A stretch of 64,000 nucleotides of DNA from NCBI GenBank assembly GCA_009693175.1, contig SHXT01000001.1, forward strand, positions 1 to 64,000, written 5' to 3'. The position numbers and the translations under genes are program-made. Shown here piece after piece: positions 1 to 9,354 of this stretch. The stretch comes from Candidatus Methylopumilus sp. (GTDB lineage: Bacteria; Pseudomonadota; Gammaproteobacteria; Burkholderiales; Methylophilaceae). Position 1 is the first letter of the stretch, and every line of letters begins with the position of its first letter. Below the pieces are notes generated by a model, which made no database searches, was not told where the DNA came from, and worked only from the letters and a program-made list of their open reading frames with translations.

Positions 1-426
1 AGTCAACTAATTATTCGCTTAAGAAAATATTATCCAAAGCATCAATTTATAATATTAAGTACGAGTAAAAATGAGGAAATAGATCTTAGAGATAAATTTA
101 CCCAAATAGATAAAAATCTAAAAATTATTCCTTACCATAAATCTATCGACACAAATCTTGCTGTTATTAAATATGTTGATGCTGTTATTACAACCGACAC
201 TTATATGGTTCATGCAGCTTGCGCTTGGAAGGTGCCAGTCTTAGCTTTATATTCTATTAATGCAATTCGAGACAATCACCATGTCATATTTGGACCACAA
301 TCACAAAGATACGCTCAGATTATTCCGCCCAAGAAAGGTATTGAAGCTATTGGGATTAAAGACACGATCATTGCATTTCAGCATTTAATGAAAAATAAAA
401 AGACTCAATACTGTAAGTATCTTTAA
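1..426 (+). CDS. Glycosyltransferase family 9 (heptosyltransferase-like), 3' part only
   Basis: The reading frame is open from base 1, so the gene begins before the window and about 141 C-terminal residues are visible. The segment TTDTYMVHAACAW followed by a hydrophobic strand (VPVLALYS) matches the conserved C-terminal nucleotide-sugar site of GT9 / ADP-heptose LPS heptosyltransferases, where a D-[ST]-x(3)-H-x-A pattern binds the donor. The likely role is adding a sugar to LPS core or another surface glycan at the inner face of the cytoplasmic membrane. The acceptor cannot be told from this fragment. Family call fairly sure, exact enzyme unknown. Confidence 0.65.
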   Translation, partial: SQLIIRLRKYYPKHQFIILSTSKNEEIDLRDKFTQIDKNLKIIPYHKSIDTNLAVIKYVDAVITTDTYMVHAACAWKVPVLALYSINAIRDNHHVIFGPQSQRYAQIIPPKKGIEAIGIKDTIIAFQHLMKNKKTQYCKYL

Positions 427-433
427 TATCGTC

Positions 434-1048
434 TTAAAATTTAACCATCAATTCATTTCGTCTCAAAAAAGGTAACGTCCAAGGTGGATTGTATCGTGCA
501 AGAACGACTGTGCCTTTTGGATCTAGATTTCTTTTCTTCATCTCTTCATTCAATAACGTAAACATCTTAGCATATTTTTTTTCACGTACTAATCCAGAAA
601 ATGTAATAACCGCATATTTCTCTTGCGGTATTTCAATAATCTTAACTTCTGGGTTATTGGGAATAGGCAGTGTTTCTTTGGTAAATTGTTTGGGCATATT
701 AAAGCTAATGTACCAACCTTTTTCAACTTCTTCCGAAAGAACAGGTGCTGTCATCTCAATTTTCTCGGAAGCATCACGACTGACTACAGGTGCTGTCATC
801 TCAATTTTTTTAGAGCCTTCATTAGTTTTATTATTCCCAAAAATAAAATCAGCTAATAAGCGAAATCCTTTGTTAGATGAGCTATCAAATGAACCATTAA
901 CTAAAACTTGTGCAATTAATTTAGGCTGATACTCTCTAATTTCAAAAGCATCTTTTTTTTCGATACTAGCGAATTCAGGTTCTTCAATCGCCATAACAGT
1001 AAAACTTACTAAAAAAAGTAATAAGGTTGTAATGACATTTAATCGCAT
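434..1048 (-). CDS. SOUL family heme-binding protein, exported
   Basis: 204 residues with a clear signal peptide (hydrophobic residues 7-19, probable cleavage after Ala20). The body fits the SOUL/HBP family: an EIREY strand near residue 37, GFRLLADFIFGNN at 61-73 and the family hallmark IEMTAPV. That hallmark occurs twice (82-88 and 97-103), with the coding DNA duplicated as well. SOUL proteins bind heme or other tetrapyrroles; bacterial members have no firm physiological role. The product is predicted periplasmic. It lies 5 bp after thiO on the same strand, so co-transcription is likely. Confidence 0.8.
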   Translation of the reverse strand: MRLNVITTLLLFLVSFTVMAIEEPEFASIEKKDAFEIREYQPKLIAQVLVNGSFDSSSNKGFRLLADFIFGNNKTNEGSKKIEMTAPVVSRDASEKIEMTAPVLSEEVEKGWYISFNMPKQFTKETLPIPNNPEVKIIEIPQEKYAVITFSGLVREKKYAKMFTLLNEEMKKRNLDPKGTVVLARYNPPWTLPFLRRNELMVKF

Positions 1049-1053
1049 AATAT

Positions 1054-2067
1054 TTATCCATCTTGAGTTATTAAATTAACAATTCTTTCTGCAGCTTGAG
1101 GTGCCATGGTAAGCCCATAACGATAATGGCCTATATTTAAATACACATTATCATAATTTGGATGTTTTTCAATTATGGGTACATTGCCCTCTGAGCCTGG
1201 TCTTAAACCGCTCCATTGATTCTGAATATTATATTTTTTTAAGTCGGGCATCAATGATTCAGCTTTATGTTGAAGGTAGTTTTTTGCGTCTTCAGTCACT
1301 CCTTTATCAAATCCTACATCTTCAGTTGTGCTTCCACCCAAAACAATACCATCTTGTCTTTGCACCAAATAAAAATCGTCGCTATAAAGAATATGTAATA
1401 ATTTTTCTTGAATCATGGGGTACTGAATCAGCTGTCCTCTAATAGGTTTTATTTTAGGTTTATCGACTTCATTTAACACATAAGAGCTCCATGCACCTGC
1501 AGTTATCACATATTGATCAGCCTCTAAATTTAAGCCGCTCTCTGTTTGTAAGTTGCAAACTAAATGAGTTGAATCTTTAATAGGCTTTATTTTTTCATGC
1601 TCTATTATGGCAACATGGTTTTGCACTAAATAAACTTTTAAAGCTTTTAATAAGCGAGGGTTTCTTATTTGTGCAACACGAGGTAAAAGAAGACATGTTT
1701 TTCTGTCTTTTTCAATGCGCTGAATTTCAACATGGTTTTTTTTACACCAATTTATTGCATGCGCTTCTTCTTGAACATCATGAATCAACATGCCTGACTC
1801 AATCCATTCAGGATCAATATTCGTATCTTTTTTTAAACGCTCTGAAAGTTGATAATAAAAATTTGTACTTTTAAAACAAAGGCTATTGACATCATCATGA
1901 TAGTCCCAAGGTAATAAAGGTGACAGAATGCCTGCTGCTGCCCATGAGGTTTCTTGGCCCATAGCACTTTGATCAACTAAAACTACTTCATAGCCTTTTT
2001 CACTAAGAAATAACGATGTTACACAGCCTACAATACCGCCGCCAATCACAACAACTTTTTTTGTCAT
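1054..2067 (-). CDS. thiO: Glycine oxidase ThiO / FAD-dependent amino acid oxidase
   Basis: 337 residues, the usual length of ThiO. The N-terminus carries the FAD dinucleotide motif (VVIGGGIVG, residues 6-14) with an acidic residue ending the second strand (VDQ). It is followed by ETSWAAAGILSP (39-50), typical of DAO/ThiO enzymes, and a C-terminal substrate/FAD segment with GLRPGSEGNVPIIE. ThiO oxidises glycine to iminoacetate, which supplies the thiazole part of thiamine. A general D-amino acid oxidase role is the alternative. No thiG/thiS or TPP riboswitch is visible next to it. It follows the antiporter gene by 4 bp. Confidence 0.8.
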   Translation of the reverse strand: MTKKVVVIGGGIVGCVTSLFLSEKGYEVVLVDQSAMGQETSWAAAGILSPLLPWDYHDDVNSLCFKSTNFYYQLSERLKKDTNIDPEWIESGMLIHDVQEEAHAINWCKKNHVEIQRIEKDRKTCLLLPRVAQIRNPRLLKALKVYLVQNHVAIIEHEKIKPIKDSTHLVCNLQTESGLNLEADQYVITAGAWSSYVLNEVDKPKIKPIRGQLIQYPMIQEKLLHILYSDDFYLVQRQDGIVLGGSTTEDVGFDKGVTEDAKNYLQHKAESLMPDLKKYNIQNQWSGLRPGSEGNVPIIEKHPNYDNVYLNIGHYRYGLTMAPQAAERIVNLITQDG

Positions 2068-2071
2068 ACTT

Positions 2072-4045
2072 TTATTTGCCAGTCAGTATATATTTTTCTA
2101 AAGCATTTAATTGATCTGTCACACCAAGTAGCACTAAAACATCTCCGGGAGATAAAACAATATCATCTCTAGGCTCAATGTCTTCAAGCATGTTAGGGCG
2201 TCTCAAATACTTAAGTTCTATCTTAAACATGGCGAATGGAATTTGAATAAGTCTCCATGAATTCACATGTGATCTTTCATTAATTTCGATCGCATGCAAT
2301 CTTAATTGTGGTTCTGTTACTTCCATTTCAGCATCTGACATCCCGCCAAAATAGCCCTTAAACATTTTATAACGCTCTTCTCTAAACAAACGAATGCGCT
2401 TTACAACACGATTCAAAGGCACGCCTAATACAACAAGTGCATGAGAAGCCAACATTAGACTACCCTCTAAAGTTTCTGGCACAACTTCACTTGCTCCAGC
2501 ATTTCTAATCTCATCCATATGGGTATCATCAAGCGTTCTTACAATGACGGGTATATTTTTGTAAGCTTCTTGAATAACATGCAGTACTTTCATAGACGCT
2601 CTAAAATCTGCATAACTAATAACAAGTGCTTTTGCCGTTTTAATCCCCGCAGCCTCCAAAACAACTCTTCGACTTGCATCACCATACATAACATGCTCCC
2701 CTGCTGTTGCTGCCTCATTGACACGGCTGGGATCGATATCAATCGCAATAAAAGGTATATTTTCTTCTTTTAAAAAACGTCCTAGATATTGACCGCTCCT
2801 TCCGAAGCCGCACAAGATGACATGATCTTTTAGAGTGCGCCCCACAGATTCAATCGCTTGAACTGTGTCTGCACTATTACGGTTATAGCTTTTTGATAAA
2901 TAACGTGCAGTGCGACCGTTATATTGAATAATAAACGGTGCTAACATCATCGAAAATAATGAAGCGGCCAAAACAATTTGAAATGCATACGCGCCTATGA
3001 TGTGCTCTTCTCGTGCTAAAGCTAAAATCACAAAACTAAACTCACCTGCTTGTGCCAAAATAAGCCCTGTTCTGATACCAACACCAATTTCATAATGAAA
3101 TAATCGTGTCAATAATGTAATAACAATCGCTTTAAATAAAATAAATCCGAAAGTGATTAAGATTATAAAACCAATATTTGATGCAATCTGATGCAGATTA
3201 AGCAACATACCAACACTGATAAAGAAAAGTCCTAATAAAATATCTCTAAAAGCAGCAATATCTGATTCAACTTGATAGCGATAACGGGTTTCAGAAATTA
3301 ACATGCCTGCCATGAATGCGCCGATACCATAAGACAGCCCTGCTATTTTGGTTGCGAATGAGAAAAGAAGTGTCACCATTAATACATTCATAATAAAAAG
3401 CTCACGAGATTTTTGATTTGCTACGATGGCAAACCAAGAATTCATTAAAGGTCTGCCAAATTTAAAAAGAACAGAAAATAAAAATGCAGCTTTTAAAAGT
3501 GATATAACAAATATTGTGCTGATATCACTTGTGGAAGCCCCAAGCGCTGGGATTAATATTAAAATGGGAATAACTGCAATATCTTGAAAAAGCAAAATAC
3601 CAATAGATAGTCGACCATGCCTTGAATTTAAATCGACGCGTTCCATCAAAATTTTTGACACAATAGCTGTAGATGACATGGTAAATGCGCTACCAATAAT
3701 AAAAGCTGAGCTTAAGTGAAGGCCTAGCCACCAAGCGATCATAATTGAAGCAAATAGAGTAATAAGTACTTGAGCGCCACCTAAACCAAAGAGAATATTT
3801 CTCATAGAATAAAGTTTAGGCAAACTAAATTCGAGCCCAATACTAAACATCAAAAATACAATACCAAATTCGGCAAAATGCCTACTTGACTCTGAATCAG
3901 GTAATATACCGACTAGATGAGGCCCTAAAATTATGCCCACAACAAAATAAGCAATCATGGCAGGCAGCTTTAAATAGCGGAATAATCCGACCAAAAGCAC
4001 AGAACTCACCAATAAGAGAAGAACTAAGGGTAAAGAATCAAACAT
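2072..4045 (-). CDS. CPA2-family cation/proton antiporter with RCK domains (Kef-type)
   Basis: 657 residues. The first ~385 form about 12 hydrophobic helices of the Na+/H+ exchanger fold. A cytoplasmic RCK-N (TrkA-N) Rossmann domain follows, starting HVILCGFGRSGQYLG near residue 409, and then an RCK-C (TrkA-C) domain occupies the last ~90 residues. This is the architecture of KefB/KefC/YbaL potassium or cation efflux antiporters, gated by nucleotide or glutathione adducts. The ion specificity is not decidable from sequence. It is divergently placed from kdsD, with the kdsD promoter in the 94-bp gap. Confidence 0.85.
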   Translation of the reverse strand: MFDSLPLVLLLLVSSVLLVGLFRYLKLPAMIAYFVVGIILGPHLVGILPDSESSRHFAEFGIVFLMFSIGLEFSLPKLYSMRNILFGLGGAQVLITLFASIMIAWWLGLHLSSAFIIGSAFTMSSTAIVSKILMERVDLNSRHGRLSIGILLFQDIAVIPILILIPALGASTSDISTIFVISLLKAAFLFSVLFKFGRPLMNSWFAIVANQKSRELFIMNVLMVTLLFSFATKIAGLSYGIGAFMAGMLISETRYRYQVESDIAAFRDILLGLFFISVGMLLNLHQIASNIGFIILITFGFILFKAIVITLLTRLFHYEIGVGIRTGLILAQAGEFSFVILALAREEHIIGAYAFQIVLAASLFSMMLAPFIIQYNGRTARYLSKSYNRNSADTVQAIESVGRTLKDHVILCGFGRSGQYLGRFLKEENIPFIAIDIDPSRVNEAATAGEHVMYGDASRRVVLEAAGIKTAKALVISYADFRASMKVLHVIQEAYKNIPVIVRTLDDTHMDEIRNAGASEVVPETLEGSLMLASHALVVLGVPLNRVVKRIRLFREERYKMFKGYFGGMSDAEMEVTEPQLRLHAIEINERSHVNSWRLIQIPFAMFKIELKYLRRPNMLEDIEPRDDIVLSPGDVLVLLGVTDQLNALEKYILTGK

Positions 4046-4103
4046 TTATTTATTCCAAAGTTAATTATTAATTTCTAAACTTTCAAATCGCTTTAGAAAC
4101 CCT

Positions 4104-4140
4104 TTTACACGAGTGTCTATTACCCTCTACAATATCAATA
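4104..4140 (+). promoter_or_regulatory. Sigma-70 promoter of kdsD placed for a leaderless mRNA
   Basis: A -35 box TTTACA (4104-4109) and -10 box TACAAT (4128-4133) are separated by 18 bp. The expected transcription start falls on or within a base of the kdsD ATG at 4140. No Shine-Dalgarno sequence precedes that ATG. Inferred from consensus match and spacing only. Confidence 0.55.
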
Positions 4141-5120
4141 TGATTAACACTTCATCAAAAAATACTCTTACACGCGCGCGCCAAGTGCTTGAAATTGAAG
4201 CACAAGAAATTTCTTCTTTAGCAGACAGGCTTGATGATCATTTCATTAGTGCTGTTCAACTCATTTTACATTGCGACGGCAAAGTTGTGGTGAGCGGGAT
4301 GGGAAAATCAGGGCATATTGGCAGAAAACTCGCCTCTACCTTTGCAAGTACTGGCACCCCAAGCTTCTTTATGCACCCTGCTGAAGCAAGTCACGGTGAC
4401 CTTGGTATGATTACACCTAATGATGTAGTTATTTTTCTATCTAATTCTGGCAAAAGTGATGAGCTCTTATCTATTCTTCCCGTTATTAAAAGAATTGGTG
4501 CAAAAATCATTTCAATTACAGGCAACAGTAATTCTGAGCTGGCAAAAGAATCTGAAATCCATTTGAGCGCTCAGGTTTCTCAAGAAGCCTGTCCTTTAGG
4601 TCTATCTCCCACAGCAAGTTCGACAGCTTCGCTTGCTTTAGGAGATGCACTTGCAATTTGCGTTCTTGATCAAAGAGCATTTACTGCAGAAGATTTTGCT
4701 CGCTCACATCCAGGTGGTAATTTAGGTAAAAATCGGGTAATTCGAGTGCGCGATATCATGCGACAAGGTGACAAAATACCTTCAATCCAAGAGAAAGCAT
4801 TGCTTTCTGATGCTGTACTCGAAATTTCACTTAAAAGCTTAGGATTTACGGCAATCGTTAATGAAAAATTTGAACCGATTGGTATTTTTACTGATGGCGA
4901 CTTAAGGCGACAACTTTCTAAAAAAATAGATTATGAAAAACAATCTATCGAAAACATTATGAATAAAAAACCAAAAACAATTTTTGATGATCAAATTATT
5001 ATTGATGCAATCAATCTTATGGAGCTTAATAAAATTAACGGCATACTTGTCGTTAATCGCGAAAATAAACTAGTAGGTGCCTTTAATATGCACGATCTTT
5101 TCAAAGCCAAAGTAATCTAA
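4140..5120 (+). CDS. kdsD: Arabinose-5-phosphate isomerase KdsD
   Basis: Converts D-ribulose 5-phosphate to D-arabinose 5-phosphate, the first step of Kdo synthesis for LPS. From the chosen ATG the protein is 326 residues, close to E. coli KdsD (328). A SIS sugar-isomerase domain comes first, with SGMGKSGHIGRKLA and the HPAEASHGDLG loop, then two CBS domains. A GTG nine codons upstream is possible but overlaps the -35 box, so ATG 4140 is preferred. The stop codon overlaps the kdsC start, and the gene heads a Kdo/LPS-export operon. Confidence 0.95.
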   Translation: MINTSSKNTLTRARQVLEIEAQEISSLADRLDDHFISAVQLILHCDGKVVVSGMGKSGHIGRKLASTFASTGTPSFFMHPAEASHGDLGMITPNDVVIFLSNSGKSDELLSILPVIKRIGAKIISITGNSNSELAKESEIHLSAQVSQEACPLGLSPTASSTASLALGDALAICVLDQRAFTAEDFARSHPGGNLGKNRVIRVRDIMRQGDKIPSIQEKALLSDAVLEISLKSLGFTAIVNEKFEPIGIFTDGDLRRQLSKKIDYEKQSIENIMNKKPKTIFDDQIIIDAINLMELNKINGILVVNRENKLVGAFNMHDLFKAKVI

Positions 5121-5647
5121 TGAATGCCTCTCTTAAAGCGCGCGCGCAAAAAATTAAACTTGTTATTTTTGATGTTGATGGTGTCATGACCGATGGTTCG
5201 CTTTTTATTGGTGATGATGGACAAGAATATAAAATGTTTAATACTCAAGATGGATTGGGTATGCGACTACTTAAAAAAAGTGGTATTAAGCTTGCAATTA
5301 TTACAGGGCGACAATCTAATAGCGTTCTTATTCGTGCCGAAAATTTAGAAGTAGACTATTTTTATCAAGGAATATCAGATAAAAAAGAAGCGTTTAATGA
5401 TCTCATTAAAAAAACAGGATTAAAAGCTGAAGAATGTGCATTTATGGGAGATGATATTGTTGATTTACCACCTATGATGGAATCAGGCTTATCTATTACT
5501 GTCCCAGCAGGGCATGATGAAGTTAAAAAGATTTCACATTTTGTTACACAGAAAATAGCAGGTTATGGCGCCGTGAGAGAAGCTTGTGATTTTATTATGA
5601 AAGCTCAAGGCACCTATGATTCTGTTATTGCTCCTTACTTTAAATGA
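5120..5647 (+). CDS. kdsC: 3-deoxy-D-manno-octulosonate 8-phosphate phosphatase KdsC
   Basis: 175-residue HAD phosphatase that releases inorganic phosphate from Kdo-8-phosphate. The nucleophile motif FDVDGVMTDG puts Asp18 and Asp20 in the active site. ITGRQ (61-65) and GDDIVDLP (110-117) supply the other HAD motifs. The short, capless form forms tetramers in the family. It overlaps kdsD by one base and lptC by four, indicating translational coupling. Confidence 0.95.
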   Translation: MNASLKARAQKIKLVIFDVDGVMTDGSLFIGDDGQEYKMFNTQDGLGMRLLKKSGIKLAIITGRQSNSVLIRAENLEVDYFYQGISDKKEAFNDLIKKTGLKAEECAFMGDDIVDLPPMMESGLSITVPAGHDEVKKISHFVTQKIAGYGAVREACDFIMKAQGTYDSVIAPYFK

Positions 5648-6270
5648 TTAATCGTTTCTCTGTTTTATTTCCTATTTTCTTCGCGGGAATCTTAGCTTTT
5701 ATTTCTTATTTGGTGCAGGTATCTGTACAAAATGAAAATGAAAAAAAAGGCACGCCATTAAGTAATAGCCCCGATTATTTTTTAACAAATTTTAAAACAA
5801 CACAAACCGAATCTAATGGCTCTATTCGTTTTATCTTATCCGCAAATGAAATGACTCACTTTAGCCAAGATGACACTACGCGATTAAAAAAACCAATTTT
5901 CATTAAATACAAAAATAATGCACCTAATAGTAAAATTGAAGGTGGAATTGGTCTTGTCTCAAGCGACGGGGAAGAAGTACAAATCGTTGATAATGTAAAG
6001 GCTACTCGCTTTAAAACTGACTTAAAGCCAAAAATGGAGCTTTTGACGGATCAAATCACTATACTTCCTAATAAAGATCAGGCTTTTACAAAAAAATCTG
6101 TGCATATTACTCAAGATCCAAAAACCGTTGTGAATGCAATTGGTATGAAATATGATAAAAAAAATGGAACGATAAAGCTCTTGGAAAAAGTTCGTGTGCA
6201 TTATGAAAAACCCGTAAAAAAAACAAACTTAACCTCACCTATTATTCAGAATAAGAACTTAAAAAAATAA
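5644..6270 (+). CDS. lptC: LPS export protein LptC
   Basis: 208 residues with one N-terminal membrane anchor (about residues 7-26) and a periplasmic beta-jellyroll of the LptC/YrbK family. Together with LptB2FG and LptA it passes LPS from the inner membrane to the periplasmic bridge. Sequence conservation in LptC is low, so the call leans on position between kdsC and lptA, length and topology, plus a strand pattern resembling the OstA-like fold. Its stop overlaps the lptA start. Confidence 0.88.
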   Translation: MINRFSVLFPIFFAGILAFISYLVQVSVQNENEKKGTPLSNSPDYFLTNFKTTQTESNGSIRFILSANEMTHFSQDDTTRLKKPIFIKYKNNAPNSKIEGGIGLVSSDGEEVQIVDNVKATRFKTDLKPKMELLTDQITILPNKDQAFTKKSVHITQDPKTVVNAIGMKYDKKNGTIKLLEKVRVHYEKPVKKTNLTSPIIQNKNLKK

Positions 6271-6824
6271 TGCACATACCTTCTTTTCAATCATCGCTAT
6301 TAAAATATATAGTTACTTTTCTCTTTTTTGTTAGCATGAACACGCCTTATGTTTTTGCAGAAAAAGCAGACCGAGAAAAACCTATTGAACTTGAGTCAGA
6401 TACGATGACTTCTGATGACTCTAAAAATACTAGTGTATACACTGGTAATGTAATTTTAACTCAAGGCACTCTACTTATTAGAGCAGATGAACTTACAGTT
6501 CGAGAAGATAATCAAGGATTTCAACACAGCACAAGCATTGGTAATCCAACAACATTTAAACAAAAAAGAGAAGGTAAAAACGAATATATTGAGGGTAGTG
6601 CGCAACGTGTTGAATATGATGGTCGTATGGATAAAGTTCATTTATATAGTAAAGCATCGGTCAAAAAAGGTGAAGATATCGTTTATGGTGACTACATCAT
6701 GTATGACGCAAATGCTGAGTTTGCAAAAGCAATGTCAGGAAATACTAAAAATAAAGCAGGTGAAACTGTGCCTGGCGGCAGAACGCGCGCCATTATTCAA
6801 CCGAAAAATAAGCCTCAAGAGTAG
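6270..6824 (+). CDS. lptA: LPS transport periplasmic protein LptA
   Basis: 184 residues with a signal peptide ending near Ala30 (YVFA before EKADREKPI). The OstA/LptA domain shows the recognisable [13 protein letters not shown] start, the [10 protein letters not shown] strand and the [12 protein letters not shown] repeat. LptA polymerises into the periplasmic bridge that carries LPS to LptDE. It sits between lptC and lptB as in most proteobacteria. Confidence 0.93.
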   Translation: MHIPSFQSSLLKYIVTFLFFVSMNTPYVFAEKADREKPIELESDTMTSDDSKNTSVYTGNVILTQGTLLIRADELTVREDNQGFQHSTSIGNPTTFKQKREGKNEYIEGSAQRVEYDGRMDKVHLYSKASVKKGEDIVYGDYIMYDANAEFAKAMSGNTKNKAGETVPGGRTRAIIQPKNKPQE

Positions 6825-6832
6825 CAATCATT

Positions 6833-7555
6833 ATGAGTGAATTAATCATTGAAAACTTAAAGAAAAGCTTCAAAAAGAGAGCTGTGGTTCAGGATGTTTC
6901 ATTAGCCATCAGAAGTGGTGAAATCGTAGGACTCTTAGGTCCTAATGGCGCCGGCAAAACAACAATTTTTTATATGATTGTAGGTCTTATCCCAACTGAT
7001 CGAGGTCACATTTCACTTGATGGCGTAAATATTTATAAAATGCCGATTCATAACCGTGCAAAATTAGGCCTTTCCTATCTTCCTCAAGAGCCTTCTATTT
7101 TTAGAAAGATGACTGTTGCGGAGAATATTCTAGCCATCTTAGAACTTCAAAAAATCACTCGCGACAAAATGAATGCAAGGCTTGAAGAGCTTCTGCAAGA
7201 GTTAGGTATTGTTCATATTAGAAATAATTCTGCTATAAGTCTTTCGGGTGGTGAACGACGTCGTGTTGAAATTGCTAGATGTCTCGCTTCAGATCCTACT
7301 TTTATCTTACTTGATGAACCTTTTGCAGGCATTGACCCTATTGCAGTAATTGATATTCAAAAAATTATCAAATATCTGGCAAAACAAAAAATTGGTATTC
7401 TTATTACAGATCATAATGTTCGTGAAACGTTAGGTATATGTGATCGTGCTTATATTGTAAATCAAGGGAAAATTTTAGCATCTGGATTACCTAAAGTGCT
7501 CGCTAATGACCAAAATGTTAAAAATGTTTATTTAGGTAAAGACTTTTATCTATAA
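6833..7555 (+). CDS. lptB: LPS export ABC transporter ATPase LptB
   Basis: 240 residues, the standard LptB length. Walker A is GPNGAGKT (36-43), the Q-loop lies in [10 protein letters not shown] (81-90), the ABC signature is LSGGE (137-141), Walker B is FILLDEP (157-163), and the switch histidine is in ITDHN. LptB2 powers extraction of LPS from the inner membrane. It follows lptA by 8 bp. Confidence 0.96.
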   Translation: MSELIIENLKKSFKKRAVVQDVSLAIRSGEIVGLLGPNGAGKTTIFYMIVGLIPTDRGHISLDGVNIYKMPIHNRAKLGLSYLPQEPSIFRKMTVAENILAILELQKITRDKMNARLEELLQELGIVHIRNNSAISLSGGERRRVEIARCLASDPTFILLDEPFAGIDPIAVIDIQKIIKYLAKQKIGILITDHNVRETLGICDRAYIVNQGKILASGLPKVLANDQNVKNVYLGKDFYL

Positions 7556-7581
7556 CTACTTAAATTAACGCTATATAAGCG

Positions 7582-9006
7582 ATGAAACAAAATCTTCAAT
7601 TTAAAGCGTCTCAACATTTATCACTCACACCGCAGATCCAACAATCTATTAAGCTTTTACAGATGTCTTCTGTTGAACTTAACCAAGAGCTTGAGATTCT
7701 TATTCAACAAAACCCTCTTATTGAAATGACTGAAGAAGAAGATGAAGATGAGAATGAGAATGAGACTAAAGATGTGCCTCAATCTACTTCACAAGAAACT
7801 TCTTTTGAAGTATTAAATGATCAAGAAAATCAGGAGCCTATTTATGAACATGAAATTAATTGGGATGATGAATACACAAAAGATAATACTTATGAAGATT
7901 CTAACAATTATCAAGAGTCCGTATCACAAAATTTAAAACAATATCTTGAAAATATTTTTCATCTCATACCAATCACCAAAAAGGATCAAGTAATTATTTC
8001 GCTACTGATTGATTCAATTAATGAGGACGGCTATTTAGAAGAACCACTTGACGATTTTTTAGCCAGCATTCCTAAAGAATATGAAATAGATATTGAAGAA
8101 ATTGAATCTTTACTAAAATTACTTCAAAAGCAAGCGCCTCCTGGTATTGGTGCCCGTAATCTTATTGAATGTTTAACGCTACAACTCGAAAGTAAAGAAG
8201 AAAGTCTTATGCAATCCCTCTCAATCAAAGTAGTTAAAAACCATCTTAATCTTCTCGCTACACGTGACTTTACAAGGCTTAAAAAAATATTAGGATGTGA
8301 AGATGGGGTGTTAAGAGAGGTGCAAAAAATTATTAAAGGCTTAAATCCCAAGCCTGGAAATATCTTTTCTACAATTGAAAATCATCACTTCATTCAACAT
8401 GAAGTCAATGTGAAAAAAATAAAAAATAAATGGCAAGTTTATCTAAATGAACAAGCTATTCCAAAAATCAGATTAAATCATATTTATAGAGACTTAATAA
8501 AAAATACTCAAAATGAGTTTCCTCATCAATTATCTAACCAAATTCAAGAAGCTAAATGGATTATAAAAAATATTCAGCAACGTTTTGTTACTATTCTAAA
8601 AGTTTCTGAAGCTATTATGAAACATCAAAAAGACTTTTTAGACTATGGTGAATCTATGATGAAACCTCTTATATTAAGAGAGATCGCGAATGAAGTAGGT
8701 CTTCATGAATCTACTATTTCAAGGGTTACTTCACACAAATATATTAATACTCCTCGTGGTATTTATGAACTTAAATTCTTTTTTGGAAGTTCAATTGACA
8801 ACACTTCAGGTAGTGAATTTGCATCTACTGCAATTAGGGCTAAAATTAAAGAAGTCATTAAACAAGAAGATCCGAAAAAACCTCTCTCTGACAATGAAAT
8901 TGTTTTACTATTAAAGGGACAAGGTATAACTATTGCACGAAGAACAATTGCCAAATATAGAGAAATATTAAATATTGCTCCAACAAGTCTTAGAAAGATC
9001 TTATAA
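7582..9006 (+). CDS. rpoN: RNA polymerase sigma-54 factor RpoN
   Basis: 474 residues with all three RpoN regions. Region I is glutamine-rich (LSLTPQIQQSIKLLQMS near residue 14) and contacts activators. Region II is an acidic stretch (about 48-110). The C-terminus carries the RpoN box ARRTIAKYRE used to read the -24 promoter element. It requires AAA+ activators, yet the only NtrC-type protein in this window (16027-17313) has lost its ATPase motifs. The order lptB-rpoN-hpf is conserved in beta- and gammaproteobacteria. Confidence 0.96.
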   Translation: MKQNLQFKASQHLSLTPQIQQSIKLLQMSSVELNQELEILIQQNPLIEMTEEEDEDENENETKDVPQSTSQETSFEVLNDQENQEPIYEHEINWDDEYTKDNTYEDSNNYQESVSQNLKQYLENIFHLIPITKKDQVIISLLIDSINEDGYLEEPLDDFLASIPKEYEIDIEEIESLLKLLQKQAPPGIGARNLIECLTLQLESKEESLMQSLSIKVVKNHLNLLATRDFTRLKKILGCEDGVLREVQKIIKGLNPKPGNIFSTIENHHFIQHEVNVKKIKNKWQVYLNEQAIPKIRLNHIYRDLIKNTQNEFPHQLSNQIQEAKWIIKNIQQRFVTILKVSEAIMKHQKDFLDYGESMMKPLILREIANEVGLHESTISRVTSHKYINTPRGIYELKFFFGSSIDNTSGSEFASTAIRAKIKEVIKQEDPKKPLSDNEIVLLLKGQGITIARRTIAKYREILNIAPTSLRKIL

Positions 9007-9027
9007 AATTAACCTTAAGGAAATGTT

Positions 9028-9354
9028 ATGAATATGTATTTAACTGGCCATCATCTAGAAATTACTCCGTCATTAAAGGAATATATTGAAACTAAATTAG
9101 CTAAAGTATTCCATCATTTTGATCATGTAATTGATGCAAAAGTTACTCTTACAGTCAATAAATTGGAACATATCGCTGAGGCTACTATCCATCTTCCAAA
9201 AAGTGACATACACGCTGAATGTAGAAGCGAAAGTATGTATACTACAATCGATTTGCTCAGCGGAAAACTAGATCGCCAAGTAATTAAATATAAAGAGCTG
9301 CATAAAGACCATCATCGAGTGTATGGTGGTTTAAAAAATCAACCCACTGAATAA
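9028..9354 (+). CDS. hpf: Ribosome hibernation promoting factor, short form
   Basis: 108 residues, the short HPF/YfiA type without the C-terminal dimerisation extension of long HPF. The beta-alpha-beta pattern (MNMYLTGHHLEITPSLKEYI, later HAECRSESMYTTIDLL) is typical. It binds the 30S decoding region and forms inactive 100S ribosomes in stationary phase. An AAGGAA ribosome binding site precedes the start. The stop overlaps the hprK start by one base. Confidence 0.92.
   Translation: MNMYLTGHHLEITPSLKEYIETKLAKVFHHFDHVIDAKVTLTVNKLEHIAEATIHLPKSDIHAECRSESMYTTIDLLSGKLDRQVIKYKELHKDHHRVYGGLKNQPTE

Noticed and set aside
4113..4139. GTG start nine codons upstream for kdsD
   Set aside because: It would lie inside the promoter (between -35 and -10) and adds residues not found in the family.
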